Positions 27,480-35,962 of a stretch of 64,000 nucleotides of DNA are shown piece by piece; the stretch's first letter is position 1, and every line of letters begins with the position of its first letter. The position numbers were made by a program, and so were the translations under genes. Below the pieces are notes generated by a model that searched no databases, was not told the origin of the DNA, and saw nothing but the letters and a program-made list of their open reading frames with translations. This DNA comes from an uncultured Muribaculaceae bacterium (GTDB taxonomy: Bacteria; Bacteroidota; Bacteroidia; Bacteroidales; Muribaculaceae), in the NCBI GenBank assembly GCA_902494515.1, contig CABUTS010000005.1, positions 1-64,000 on the forward strand. The letters run 5' to 3'.

Positions 27480-28814
27480 ATGATACCCTATTTTCCACAT
27501 ACTGCCGCTGATATCGAGGCGATGCTCGCCCGCTGCGGCGTCGGCTCCCTTGACGACCTCTACGCTGATGTCCCTGAGGAGCTGAAACTGAAGGCCCCCT
27601 ACGACCTCGGCGAGCCGATGAGCGAACCCGAGGTGCGCCGCTTTTTCGACGGCCTCGCCGCGAAAAACCTCCCCGTGAAAGCATGCTTCGCCGGCGGCGG
27701 TTTCTACGACCACGCCGTTCCGGCGGCGGTCCGCTCCATCTGCGCGCGCTCCGAGTTTCTGACCGCCTACACCCCCTATCAGCCTGAAATCTCGCAGGGT
27801 ACCCTCCAGTATATCTTTGAATATCAGACGATGATGGCCCGCCTGACCGGTCTCGAAGTCTCGAACGCCTCGATGTACGACGGCGCCACCGCAACGGCCG
27901 AAGCGGTGCTCATGGCCGTGGCCTCGCAGCGCAAGCGCAACGTAGCCATGGTGTCCGCCACACTCAGCCCCGACGTGCGGCGCGTGGTCGACACCTACGC
28001 CCGCTACCACGGTGTTAGAATTGTGGAAATTCCTGAAAAAGACGGAGTTACCGACCGCGACGCCATCGCCGCTCTCCTCGCCGAACAGGGCAAGGAGGTC
28101 GCCGCCGTCCTCGTCCCCAGCCCCAACTACTACGGCATCATCGAGGACCACACCGGTCTGGCCGAACTCTGCCATGCTTCAAAGGCACTGCTGATCATGA
28201 ACTGCGTGGCCGCGGACCTCGCCGTGCTCCGCACCCCCGGCGAACTCGGCGCCGACATCGCCTGCGGCGACGCCCAGTCGCTCGGTATTCCGCTGAGCTT
28301 CGGCGGCCCGTATCTCGGTTATCTCTGCGCCACAAAGGCCCTGATGCGCAAGATGCCGGGCCGCATCGTCGGCGCCACCACCGACGCCGCCGGCGAGCGC
28401 TGTTTCGTGCTCACCCTTCAGGCCCGCGAGCAGCATATCCGCCGCGAAAAAGCCACCTCCAACATCTGCTCCAATCAGGGACTGATGACACTCTGGGTAT
28501 CGGTCTACATGAGTCTGGTAGGTGCCGAAGGGCTCCGCGAAATCGCCGCAAAGTCCTGCTCCACAGCCCGCTATATGCTCGGAGAGATGACCGCCGACGG
28601 TCGGGCCCGTCTGCGCTATCCCTCGGCACCGTTCCTCAACGAATTCCTGCTCGAAACCGACTTCGACATCGACCTGTTCATCCGCGCCTGCATCCGGCAG
28701 GCCGGAATCCTCCCCGGCATCAAGGTCGGCGACAACACCCTGCTGATGGCCGCCACCGAAATGCAGATCCGCGAGGATGTAGACCGCATGGTCGATATAG
28801 CAAAATCAATTTAA
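27480..28814 (+). CDS. gcvPA: Glycine dehydrogenase (decarboxylating), subunit 1
   Basis: GcvPA is the N-terminal half of the split P protein; with GcvPB it decarboxylates glycine and loads the aminomethyl group onto GcvH. The 444-residue length and the start MIPYFPHTAADIEAML are typical of subunit 1. The segment FLTAYTPYQPEISQGTLQ near residue 100-117 and SNASMYDGATATAEA near 135-150 are diagnostic, and the PLP-fold region with SLGIPLSFGGPYLGYLC near 262-278 is present. The PLP-binding lysine is on the partner subunit. Confidence 0.96.
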   Translation: MIPYFPHTAADIEAMLARCGVGSLDDLYADVPEELKLKAPYDLGEPMSEPEVRRFFDGLAAKNLPVKACFAGGGFYDHAVPAAVRSICARSEFLTAYTPYQPEISQGTLQYIFEYQTMMARLTGLEVSNASMYDGATATAEAVLMAVASQRKRNVAMVSATLSPDVRRVVDTYARYHGVRIVEIPEKDGVTDRDAIAALLAEQGKEVAAVLVPSPNYYGIIEDHTGLAELCHASKALLIMNCVAADLAVLRTPGELGADIACGDAQSLGIPLSFGGPYLGYLCATKALMRKMPGRIVGATTDAAGERCFVLTLQAREQHIRREKATSNICSNQGLMTLWVSVYMSLVGAEGLREIAAKSCSTARYMLGEMTADGRARLRYPSAPFLNEFLLETDFDIDLFIRACIRQAGILPGIKVGDNTLLMAATEMQIREDVDRMVDIAKSI

Positions 28815-28916
28815 CTTGAATTTTTAATCAATAACAAAAAATTAAGCTGATTTTTGTAACAAGCGCTGATTATTTCGCTGATTGAAAATTCACATTATTT
28901 CTTCAAACTTGGAAAA

Positions 28917-30443
28917 ATGAACAGAAAAGTATACGGAAAGTTGATTTTCGAGCTATCGAAGCCTGGGCGCCGCGGGTTCCGAATCCCCGCCGAAGAAAGC
29001 ACCACTACCCTACCGGCTGCCACCGTCGGTGAAGCCGCTCCCCTACCCTCCGACATCCCCGCCGGGCTGCTGCGCACCTCCGCTCTGCAGCTCCCCGAGG
29101 TCGACGAACCGACTGCCGTCCGCCATTATACCAATATGTCGACCAACAACTTCGGCGTCGACACCGGATTCTACCCCCTGGGCTCCTGCACCATGAAGTA
29201 CAACCCGAAAATCAACGAGGAGATGGCCGGCCATACCCTTTTCGCCGGACTGCACCCCGCCACTCCCCCATTCGCCTGTCAGGGCGCCCTGGAGATGTAC
29301 TGGACTCTGCAACAGAAACTTGCGGAAATCGGCGGCATGGCGGAATTCACCCTCAATCCCTTCGCCGGAGCGCAGGGTGAGCTTACCGGTCTGCTGACCA
29401 TCCGCGCCTATCATTTCTCGCGGGGCGAAGGTGAAAAGCGCCGCAAGGTAATCGTCCCGGACTCCGCCCACGGCACCAATCCGGCATCGGCTGCCGTCGC
29501 CGGTCTCGAAGTCGTTGAGGTCAAGAGCCGTCCCGACGGCACCGTGGATGTCGACGACCTCCGCCCGCTGCTCGACGACCAGCTCTGCGCTATGATGCTC
29601 ACCAACCCCAACACCTTAGGTATCTTCGAGAAAAACATCCCTGAAATCGCCCGGCTCGTGCATGAGGCCGGCGGTCTGATGTACTACGACGGCGCTAATC
29701 TCAACCCGATGCTTGGCGTCGCCCGCCCCGGCGACATGGGCTTCGACGTGATGCACATCAACCTCCACAAGACCTTCTCCACGCCTCACGGCGGCGGCGG
29801 TCCCGGCTCCGGTCCGGTGGGTGTGCGCAAGGGGCTGGAACGCTTTCTTCCGAATCCCCGCGTGGTGAAAATCGACTCTGGCCACGCCGAACTGAAATAC
29901 CTCGAAGGGGTGGATTTCATCGTCGACAATCTCCCGGAATCGCTCGGCTCGGTGTCCGCCACTCTCGGCAACTTCGCAGTGCAGGCCCGCGCGCTGGCTT
30001 ACATCCTGACCCTTGGCAGTGAGGGACTTATGCAGGCCGGCAAACTCGCTACGCTGAACGCCACCTACATCCGCGAATCGCTCCGCGACCTATACCTGCT
30101 CCCCATCGCCGGGCTGACAAAGCACGAATTCGTATTCGACGGTCTGAAGGACAAATCCACCGGCGTCACCACCCTCGACGTTGCCAAACGCCTGCTGGAT
30201 TACGGCTATCACGCCCCGACAATCTATTTCCCGCTCCTCTTCCACGAATCGCTGATGATTGAGCCCACGGAGACCGAATCCGTCGAAACCCTCGACGAAT
30301 TCATTGCCGTAATGCGCAAAATCGCCCGCGAGGCCACCGAGGAGCCCGAAACGGTGAAATCCGCGCCGCAGCTCACCCCCATCCGTCGCCCAGATGACAC
30401 CGCAGCCGCCCTCACCCCCCGCCTCACCTTTGATATGCTGTAA
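28917..30443 (+). CDS. gcvPB: Glycine dehydrogenase (decarboxylating), subunit 2
   Basis: The C-terminal half of the P protein, carrying the PLP site. The 508-residue protein has ALQLPEVDEPTAVRHYTNMS near residue 56, FYPLGSCTMKYNPK near 82-95, PDSAHGTNPASAAVAG near 180-196, and the PLP lysine in HINLHKTFSTPHGGG (Lys285). The C-terminal tail (about the last 30 residues) is Pro/Thr/Ala-rich and looks variable. A 102-nt AT-rich gap separates it from gcvPA. It is followed by the ATCGCGCG hairpin element and the TAGCTA-type repeats before lpdA. Confidence 0.96.
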   Translation: MNRKVYGKLIFELSKPGRRGFRIPAEESTTTLPAATVGEAAPLPSDIPAGLLRTSALQLPEVDEPTAVRHYTNMSTNNFGVDTGFYPLGSCTMKYNPKINEEMAGHTLFAGLHPATPPFACQGALEMYWTLQQKLAEIGGMAEFTLNPFAGAQGELTGLLTIRAYHFSRGEGEKRRKVIVPDSAHGTNPASAAVAGLEVVEVKSRPDGTVDVDDLRPLLDDQLCAMMLTNPNTLGIFEKNIPEIARLVHEAGGLMYYDGANLNPMLGVARPGDMGFDVMHINLHKTFSTPHGGGGPGSGPVGVRKGLERFLPNPRVVKIDSGHAELKYLEGVDFIVDNLPESLGSVSATLGNFAVQARALAYILTLGSEGLMQAGKLATLNATYIRESLRDLYLLPIAGLTKHEFVFDGLKDKSTGVTTLDVAKRLLDYGYHAPTIYFPLLFHESLMIEPTETESVETLDEFIAVMRKIAREATEEPETVKSAPQLTPIRRPDDTAAALTPRLTFDML

Positions 30444-30450
30444 ATGAAAA

Positions 30451-30478
30451 TCGCGCGATCACGCGCGATAACTGAACA
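30451..30478. repeat. Dispersed ATCGCGCG hairpin element, copy 2
   Basis: ATCGCGCG inverted as CGCGCGAT around a 4-nt ATCA-like loop, followed by AACTGAAC. Between gcvPB and lpdA. See the copies at 8787-8815 and 55401-55428. Confidence 0.8.
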
Positions 30479-30485
30479 AAAGTTA

Positions 30486-30546
30486 CCTTATTAGCTTACT
30501 TTTTAGCTGCTTTTTAGTATTTAGCTTATTAGCTGCTTTTTAGTTT
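30486..30546. repeat. Irregular TTAGCTGCTTTTTAG repeat
   Basis: The block TTAGCTGCTTTTTAGT occurs twice (near 30503 and 30530) with interspersed TTAGCTTA units. It belongs to the AGCT-core repeats, but its spacing is irregular. It occupies the space just upstream of lpdA. Confidence 0.7.
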
Positions 30547-30556
30547 TTGCCTGACT

Positions 30557-32017
30557 ATGGATTTTGACCTGATTGTTATCGGGGGCGGGCCGGGCGGCTA
30601 CACGGCCGCCGGCAACGCCGCGGCCTCCGGACTAAAAACCTTACTCGTTGACCGCGCCGAACTCGGCGGTACCTGTCTGAACCGCGGTTGCATCCCGACA
30701 AAAGCCTTTTGCCGATCGGCTGAAATCGCTCTCGACACCGCAAACGCCGGAGCTTTCGGCGTGCGCCTTCCCGAAGGAAAGGCTGAAATCGACATGGCTG
30801 CAATCGTAGAGCGCAAAAATCAGGTAGTCAAGCAGTTGCAGGAAGGGGTTGCATGGTCGCTGAAGGGGGTGGAAATACTCCACGGCCAAGCAAAGTTCAC
30901 CGGCCCAAATGAAATTGAAGTAGCTAATTTAGCTATAATAGCTAATGAAGCTAACTCAGCTAAAATAGCTAATGAAGCTAAGATAGCTAATGAAGCTAAC
31001 GAAGCTGATTTGGCTGCCCCCCAGCACTTTAGTTCCAAGCGGATTATTGTGGCTACCGGCTCGAAATCGGCAATGCTGCCGATTCCGGGCGCGGAGCTGT
31101 GCTTGACCTCCACCGAACTGCTTGATATCAAAGCGGTTCCGGAGTCACTGTGCATAATCGGCGGCGGTGTTATAGGCCTGGAATTCGCATCGGTTTTCAG
31201 CGCTTTCGGAAGCAAGGTAACCGTCATTGAATTCTGCAAAGATATTCTCCCCGGCTTCGACAAGGATATCGCCAAACGTCTCCGCCAGGCGCTCGCCGCC
31301 CGCGGAATCACCTTCTTCACGCAGGCTGCCGCAACCGCTGTGGAACGCACGTCCGAAGGTTTGAAAGTCAGCTATACCGCCAAGAACAAACCCGCGGAAC
31401 TCATTGCTGATGAGGTGCTTATGGCCGTGGGCCGTCGGCCTGTGATTCCCGAAGGTCTCGTCGAAGCTGGAGCCGAAACCACCCCGCGCGGCATCGTTAC
31501 CGACGACAACCTCCAGACCACAATCCCCGGCGTTTACGCCATCGGCGACTGCAACGGCCACTGCCTCTTAGCTCACGCCGCCGAAGCGCAGGCCGACCGC
31601 GTTGTCGATCACCTGATTGCTGAAAAGGAAGCCGAAACTTCCGCCGGAACTCCCCTGAAAGCTGCCGCTGACAAGAGGGGAGAGGTAATCCCCGCCGCGG
31701 TGTTCACCATCCCCGAAGCCGCCATGGTTGGCGCCACCGAGGAGCAGCTCAAAGAGCAGGGAATTCCTTATAAAGCCGTGAAAATTCCTCTCCGTTCCAA
31801 CGGCAAAGCCCTCACCATGGGCGCAACCGACGGAATGTTGAAACTATTGATTTCGCGAGAGGCTTACATCCTCGGCTGCCATATCCTTGGCCCGCACGCC
31901 TCCGACCTTATAATGGAGGCAACCTTGGCCATGACCGCCCGGATTCCCGTGTCGCAGATCAAGGCTACCATCCACCCCCATCCGACCCTGTCGGAGCTGT
32001 TCCGCAGCGCCTTATAG
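30557..32017 (+). CDS. lpdA: Dihydrolipoyl dehydrogenase with an in-frame repeat insert
   Basis: Lpd is the FAD enzyme that reoxidises dihydrolipoyl-GcvH (and the 2-oxoacid dehydrogenases) with NAD. The 486-residue protein has the FAD motif VIGGGPGGYTAA at residue 6-17, the redox-active disulfide in GGTCLNRGCIPTKA (residue 36-49), the NAD motif IIGGGVIGLEFASVF near 195-210, and the C-terminal dimerisation domain with catalytic His in ATIHPHPTLSE. Residues about 122-153 are an added Ala/Asn/Glu/Lys/Ile-rich stretch encoded by a 9-bp DNA repeat, placed before RIIVATGSK in the FAD domain. All known functional motifs remain, so the enzyme is probably active with a longer surface loop. It is the last gene of the glycine-cleavage cluster. 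Confidence 0.94.
   Translation: MDFDLIVIGGGPGGYTAAGNAAASGLKTLLVDRAELGGTCLNRGCIPTKAFCRSAEIALDTANAGAFGVRLPEGKAEIDMAAIVERKNQVVKQLQEGVAWSLKGVEILHGQAKFTGPNEIEVANLAIIANEANSAKIANEAKIANEANEADLAAPQHFSSKRIIVATGSKSAMLPIPGAELCLTSTELLDIKAVPESLCIIGGGVIGLEFASVFSAFGSKVTVIEFCKDILPGFDKDIAKRLRQALAARGITFFTQAAATAVERTSEGLKVSYTAKNKPAELIADEVLMAVGRRPVIPEGLVEAGAETTPRGIVTDDNLQTTIPGVYAIGDCNGHCLLAHAAEAQADRVVDHLIAEKEAETSAGTPLKAAADKRGEVIPAAVFTIPEAAMVGATEEQLKEQGIPYKAVKIPLRSNGKALTMGATDGMLKLLISREAYILGCHILGPHASDLIMEATLAMTARIPVSQIKATIHPHPTLSELFRSAL
30920..31015. repeat. 9-bp TAGCTA-type array inside lpdA
   Basis: Eleven GCT codons lie at exact 9-nt steps from 30923 to 31013, so each unit is three codons (Ala-X-X). Its 5' part TAGCTAATTTAGCTAT is identical to part of the intergenic array near 1009-1024. 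Confidence 0.93.
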
Positions 32018-32025
32018 AATAGCTT

Positions 32026-33273
32026 TTATTTGCGTACCTGACCGTGACCGGTGAGGAGATAGCGGGTGGTGGTGATTGCCCGGAGTCCCATCGGGCCTCG
32101 CGGACCGAGTTTCTGGGTCGAGATACCTATTTCAGCACCGAGGCCGAACTGACCTCCGTCGGTGAAGCTGGTCGGAAGGTTGACGTAAACACAGGAGGCG
32201 TCGACCATCCGGCGGAACTGTTCTGCGGCCTCAACATCCTCAGTTACAATGCTTTCGGAATGACCGGAACCATGACGCGCTATATGTTCGATAGCTTCGT
32301 TCACGTCGGCCACGATGCGCAAGCCCATCTTGTAGTCCATCCATTCCGTGTCCCAGCAGTCGCCGGCTTCCGTGAGCAGTCCGGTAGGGTAGTGGTCTTT
32401 CAAAGCGACCAAAGCCTCCAGGTCAGCGTGGATTTCAACCCGCTTTTCAGCGAGGGGAGCGACTAAAGAGGGGAGATAGGCGATGCGGTCGCGGGCCACC
32501 AGCAGGGTGTCGAGGGCGTTGCAGACGCTCACACGGCGCGTCTTGGCGTTCTCTACAATCGCCCGGCCGATTTCGAGGTCACCGGCCTTGTCGAAATAGG
32601 CATGAACAACCCCGGCACCGGTCTCAATTACAGGAACCCTGGCGTTCTGACGTACGAAGTCAATCAACCGGCGTCCTCCGCGGGGAATACATACATCCAC
32701 ATAGCCGACGGCGTTGAGGAGCGCTGCAGTTGCCTCGTGGGTTGAGGGGAGAAGTGTGCATACAGCCTCAGGCAAACCGTTGGTTATCAGTGCTTCATGA
32801 ATCAGACTGATAGCTGCCTGATTGGATTCGTCGGCGTCGTGACCACCCTTCAGAATCGATGCGTTGCCGCTCTTGAGGCAGAGCGAAAACACGTCGAAAG
32901 TTACATTCGGGCGCGCCTCGTATATGACGCCGATCACACCGAACGGCACTCTCACGCGGCGCAAATCTATTCCATTATATAGAGTCCGGTGCTCGATTTC
33001 CTCGCCGACAGGACAGGGAAGCGCAGCCACGTGGCGCAGGTCGGAGGCAATCCCCTGCAGGCGCTCCGGGGTGAGCTGCAGACGGTCGTATAGGGGGTTG
33101 GAGGGGTCCATGCGGGCCAGATCGCGGGCGTTGGCCTCGAGTAGCTCATCCATTTTGGCCTCGACGAGATCCGCGAGGGTCAGAATTGCTTTTGAGCGGG
33201 CCTCGTCGCTCATCGAAAGCAGCTGCCGCGAAGCCTCGCGGGCAGAAACAAATATCTGATTGAAATCTTCCAT
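32026..33273 (-). CDS. proA: Glutamate-5-semialdehyde dehydrogenase (gamma-glutamyl phosphate reductase)
   Basis: ProA reduces gamma-glutamyl phosphate to glutamate semialdehyde in proline synthesis. From the chosen ATG at 33273 (MEDFNQIFVS) it has 415 residues, typical for the family. The catalytic cysteine is in RRVSVCNALDTLL near residue 250, with PFGVIGVIYEARPNVTFD near 105-122 and the C-terminal DGGQFGLGAEIGISTQKLGPRGPMGL. The longer frame to 33303 adds non-conserved residues. It ends 8 nt from the lpdA stop (convergent). A double GATAACAGAACCGG repeat separates it from proB. Confidence 0.95.
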   Translation of the reverse strand: MEDFNQIFVSAREASRQLLSMSDEARSKAILTLADLVEAKMDELLEANARDLARMDPSNPLYDRLQLTPERLQGIASDLRHVAALPCPVGEEIEHRTLYNGIDLRRVRVPFGVIGVIYEARPNVTFDVFSLCLKSGNASILKGGHDADESNQAAISLIHEALITNGLPEAVCTLLPSTHEATAALLNAVGYVDVCIPRGGRRLIDFVRQNARVPVIETGAGVVHAYFDKAGDLEIGRAIVENAKTRRVSVCNALDTLLVARDRIAYLPSLVAPLAEKRVEIHADLEALVALKDHYPTGLLTEAGDCWDTEWMDYKMGLRIVADVNEAIEHIARHGSGHSESIVTEDVEAAEQFRRMVDASCVYVNLPTSFTDGGQFGLGAEIGISTQKLGPRGPMGLRAITTTRYLLTGHGQVRK

Positions 33274-33303
33274 AAATTTTTTATAATTCGTTCGGGAACG
33301 CAA

Positions 33304-33351
33304 GATAACAGAACCGGAGGTTCTTATTCAAAACTGAGATAACAGAACCGG
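33304..33351. repeat. Direct repeat GATAACAGAACCGG between proB and proA
   Basis: The 14-bp block occurs at 33304-33317 and 33338-33351. The first is preceded by a small CGTTCGGGAACG inverted repeat, and the sequence resembles the tail of the ATCGCGCG hairpin elements. Confidence 0.7.
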
Positions 33352-33358
33352 GAGTAAT

Positions 33359-34432
33359 TTAATCTTCAAGATACAGGTAATCGTAATGGATTACGGGACG
33401 CTGGCCGTGCTGACCGCAAAGGGCAGCGGCAGTGGAGGAATCCATGGCGGCGCGGCCCACTGCTATCTGCCTTCCGCCGGCGGTTTCTACCGCAATGAGG
33501 TCCCCTTCGTCCCAGTTACCTTCGCATGAAATCACCCCTACGGGAAGCAGCGATACAGCCCGGTCGCTGCGGAGAACCTCCGCGGCGCTGTCATTGACGC
33601 GCACCGCACCTTTGGTGAACGACGAGCTGTGGGCTATCCACCGCTTTACGCTGCTGAGTTCCTCGGAAGCCGGCTCAAACAGGGTGTGAGGCACCTCCTG
33701 AGGCCGCTCCACGAGGTCTATAAGCACGTTCTTCCGGTCGCCGCGGGCGATTATCACCCCCACACCTTCGGCCGAAACCTTGCGGGCTATGTTGCACTTG
33801 GTGCCCATGCCGCCACGGCCGAAACCGCTCTTGGCAGCTACGACATACACCGAAGGATCCTCCCCCGGCGCAATCCGCGGAATCAGTTTCGACCCCGGAT
33901 CCGAGGGGGCTCCCGTGTAAATACCGTCGATATTCGACAGGATGATGAGCAGATCGGCGTCGAGCATCGTGGCTATCAGCCCCGAAAGTTCGTCGTTATC
34001 GGTGAACATCAGCTCGGTCAGCGACGCCGTGTCGTTTTCGTTGACAATCGGAATCACACGGTTTCCGAGCATCGTCAGCATGCAGTTGCGCTGATTCAGA
34101 TACAGGTCGCGCGAAGCGAAATTCTCCTTCTGCGTCAGCACCTGACCTACTGTCACACCATATCCGCCGAACAGCCGGTCATAAAGGTTGATAAGTCGAA
34201 TCTGCCCGATCGAGGAGTAAAGCTGACGCGAAGCCACGCTGTCGAGGTTCAGCTTCCTGCCTACAGCCCCGCGGCCACAGGCCACAGCTCCCGACGACAC
34301 CAGTATCACCTCATGCCCCTGCTGCCAGAGGTAGGCAATCTGGTCGACCAGCGCCGACATATTGGTGACATTCGGCATCCCGTCGGGACGTGTGAGCACA
34401 TTGCTGCCCACTTTCACCACAATTCTCATCAA
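33359..34432 (-). CDS. proB: Glutamate 5-kinase
   Basis: ProB phosphorylates glutamate, the first step of proline synthesis. The 357-residue protein starts MMRIVVKVGSNVLT and contains the amino-acid kinase fold: VSSGAVACGRGAVGR near residue 46-60, PIVNENDTAS near 132-141, and FGRGGMGTKCNIARKVSAEGVG near 205-226. A PUA RNA-binding-like domain (residues about 265-357) is present, as in many full-length ProB proteins. It lies between proC and proA, read in the order proC, proB, proA. Confidence 0.95.
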   Translation of the reverse strand: MMRIVVKVGSNVLTRPDGMPNVTNMSALVDQIAYLWQQGHEVILVSSGAVACGRGAVGRKLNLDSVASRQLYSSIGQIRLINLYDRLFGGYGVTVGQVLTQKENFASRDLYLNQRNCMLTMLGNRVIPIVNENDTASLTELMFTDNDELSGLIATMLDADLLIILSNIDGIYTGAPSDPGSKLIPRIAPGEDPSVYVVAAKSGFGRGGMGTKCNIARKVSAEGVGVIIARGDRKNVLIDLVERPQEVPHTLFEPASEELSSVKRWIAHSSSFTKGAVRVNDSAAEVLRSDRAVSLLPVGVISCEGNWDEGDLIAVETAGGRQIAVGRAAMDSSTAAALCGQHGQRPVIHYDYLYLED

Positions 34433-34494
34433 AATATTATGATTGATATTGATAACCTTGTTGATAACTGTAAAACCATCTGAATTCCAAGATG

Positions 34495-35289
34495 TTACCT
34501 TCCGGCTTTCAGACCGGCGATAACCGCCGGAGTGAAACCGGCAGCCTCCATGGCGTTCAGTCCCCTGATGGTAAATCCGCCGGGGGTGGTGACCTTGTCG
34601 ATTTCGCTTTCGGCATGAGCTCCGGGAACCGCGAGCAGTCCGGCCGCCCCTTCGAGGGTCGCAACCACTATATCCTGAGCATCGGAAGCCCGGAAACCAA
34701 GCTCCACTCCACCCTCCACAGCGGCCCGGACATAACGCATAGCGTAAGCAATCCCGCAGGAAGCAAGGGCCGTAGCGGCCGGAAGCAGCCGTTCCTCTAT
34801 AACCATCACCCGGCCGAGACAGCTGAAAGCCTCTTCGGCGAGCGGAGTTTTGCCGCAGACATCTACAATAAAAGTCATGGATTTGCGGATGCTCATTGCC
34901 GTATTCGGCATTACGATGGAGAGGGCTCCCCTTTCCTGAGCAGCGCTGATTTCTCCTATTCCGAACATCCCGGCAATATCCTTGCCGCTGATTCCGGCAA
35001 CAATTACCGCTACCTGAGTTTTGGCGAAATCAATCACTCCGGCAATCTCGGCAGCCACCGTGGGGAGCACCCAGGGTTTCACGGCTATTACCAGCAAATC
35101 GGCATTCCTTACCGCAGCCCTATTATCAGCTGTGGTTTTTATTCCCAGATCACGCAGGGGGGCAAGTTTTCCGTCGGAGGGATTGGCCACGGTGATATCT
35201 GAGGCATCGAACCCGGCCTGAACCAGCCCGCGGGCCACGGCTCCACCCATTGCTCCCGCACCTATAATCGCAGTCTTGAATTTCTTCAT
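34495..35289 (-). CDS. proC: Pyrroline-5-carboxylate reductase
   Basis: ProC reduces pyrroline-5-carboxylate to proline with NAD(P)H. From the ATG at 35289 (MKKFKTAIIGAGAMGGAVA) it has 264 residues, the normal size. The Rossmann motif is at residue 7-15, and the C-terminal dimerisation region carries VTTPGGFTIRGLNAME near 230-245, a family signature. The longer frame to 35352 is rejected because a promoter (35314-35344) lies inside it. It heads the proC-proB-proA cluster, and a perfect 18-bp palindrome sits between promoter and start. Confidence 0.95.
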   Translation of the reverse strand: MKKFKTAIIGAGAMGGAVARGLVQAGFDASDITVANPSDGKLAPLRDLGIKTTADNRAAVRNADLLVIAVKPWVLPTVAAEIAGVIDFAKTQVAVIVAGISGKDIAGMFGIGEISAAQERGALSIVMPNTAMSIRKSMTFIVDVCGKTPLAEEAFSCLGRVMVIEERLLPAATALASCGIAYAMRYVRAAVEGGVELGFRASDAQDIVVATLEGAAGLLAVPGAHAESEIDKVTTPGGFTIRGLNAMEAAGFTPAVIAGLKAGR

Positions 35290-35292
35290 AAA

Positions 35293-35310
35293 GCAAGTAA
35301 ATTTACTTGC
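35293..35310. promoter_or_regulatory. Perfect 18-bp palindrome at the proC transcription start
   Basis: GCAAGTAAATTTACTTGC reads the same on both strands and lies directly between the -7 element (ending at 35314 on the minus strand) and the proC ATG. This is the position of a repressor operator or a leader hairpin. Confidence 0.6.
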
Positions 35311-35313
35311 CCG

Positions 35314-35344
35314 CAAAATTACAAAATCTCCCTCACAACTCCAA
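35314..35344 (-). promoter_or_regulatory. Promoter of proC-proB-proA
   Basis: On the minus strand TAATTTTG (35321-35314) is preceded by TTG at 35344-35342 with a 20-nt spacer. Confidence 0.7.
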
Positions 35345-35876
35345 CTTTTCAAGTTTATTGATAACTATGTTGAAAACCGGTCTGATAACTAAAACACAAA
35401 TAATAGGGGAGAAATTTGGATATAATAGAAGGGAGGAGGCTTATATGTTCCGGCGGGTTTTCCAAACATTTCTCTACGTAGTTTTCAAGCCTGTTTCAAC
35501 ACCGAAAACTGGGGTTTTCAACTGTTGATAACCCGGAAGTTATCAGTTGATAAAGTTATAAACTGGTTGTTGATAACCTCGTAATCCGCTAATAATCAGC
35601 CGTGTTATTGTTGATAATATATTGATTATCCAAACTGCTGTATTGATAACCCGGAAATCCAAATTTTTCATAAGAAAGTTATAGCGGTTTTCAACGCCCC
35701 TTATTAATATTAGGGGTTTTGAAATTTTCGGAAAAAATTTTCCTTTTTAAAAACCTACTTAAAATTTAATTAAAAAAGGATGTTGACAACTTCGCCTGAA
35801 GCCCCCGAAAATTGGATTTTGATTCAAAATACTTGCCAATTTAGTAAACTCGCTTGCAAATAATCTCAGAATAAAG
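35345..35876. other. AT-rich intergenic region with repeated TTGATAAC motifs
   Basis: The divergent gap between proC and the DUF3078-like gene contains TGTTGATAA three times (35523, 35568, 35609), further TTGATAA copies near 35358, 35546 and 35643, TTATCCAAA at 35626, and an AT-rich tail (35720-35800). A CCCC...GGGGTTTT hairpin lies at 35697-35720. TGTTGATAA differs by one base from the DnaA box TGTGGATAA, so an origin-like or protein-binding cluster is possible; dnaA is not in the window. No gene was seen. Confidence 0.6.
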
Positions 35877-35884
35877 TAACTTTG
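35854..35884 (+). promoter_or_regulatory. Promoter of the DUF3078-like gene
   Basis: TTG (35854-35856), a 20-nt spacer and TAACTTTG (35877-35884) form the promoter. It excludes the upstream frame opening at 35882 and supports the ATG at 35963. Confidence 0.75.
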
Positions 35885-35962
35885 CAAATCCCCACATTAT
35901 CCATACATGCAGGCGTGCCCTCTGTCGCGGAGCATCACCCTGCCTTCATCATATTAAATCCT

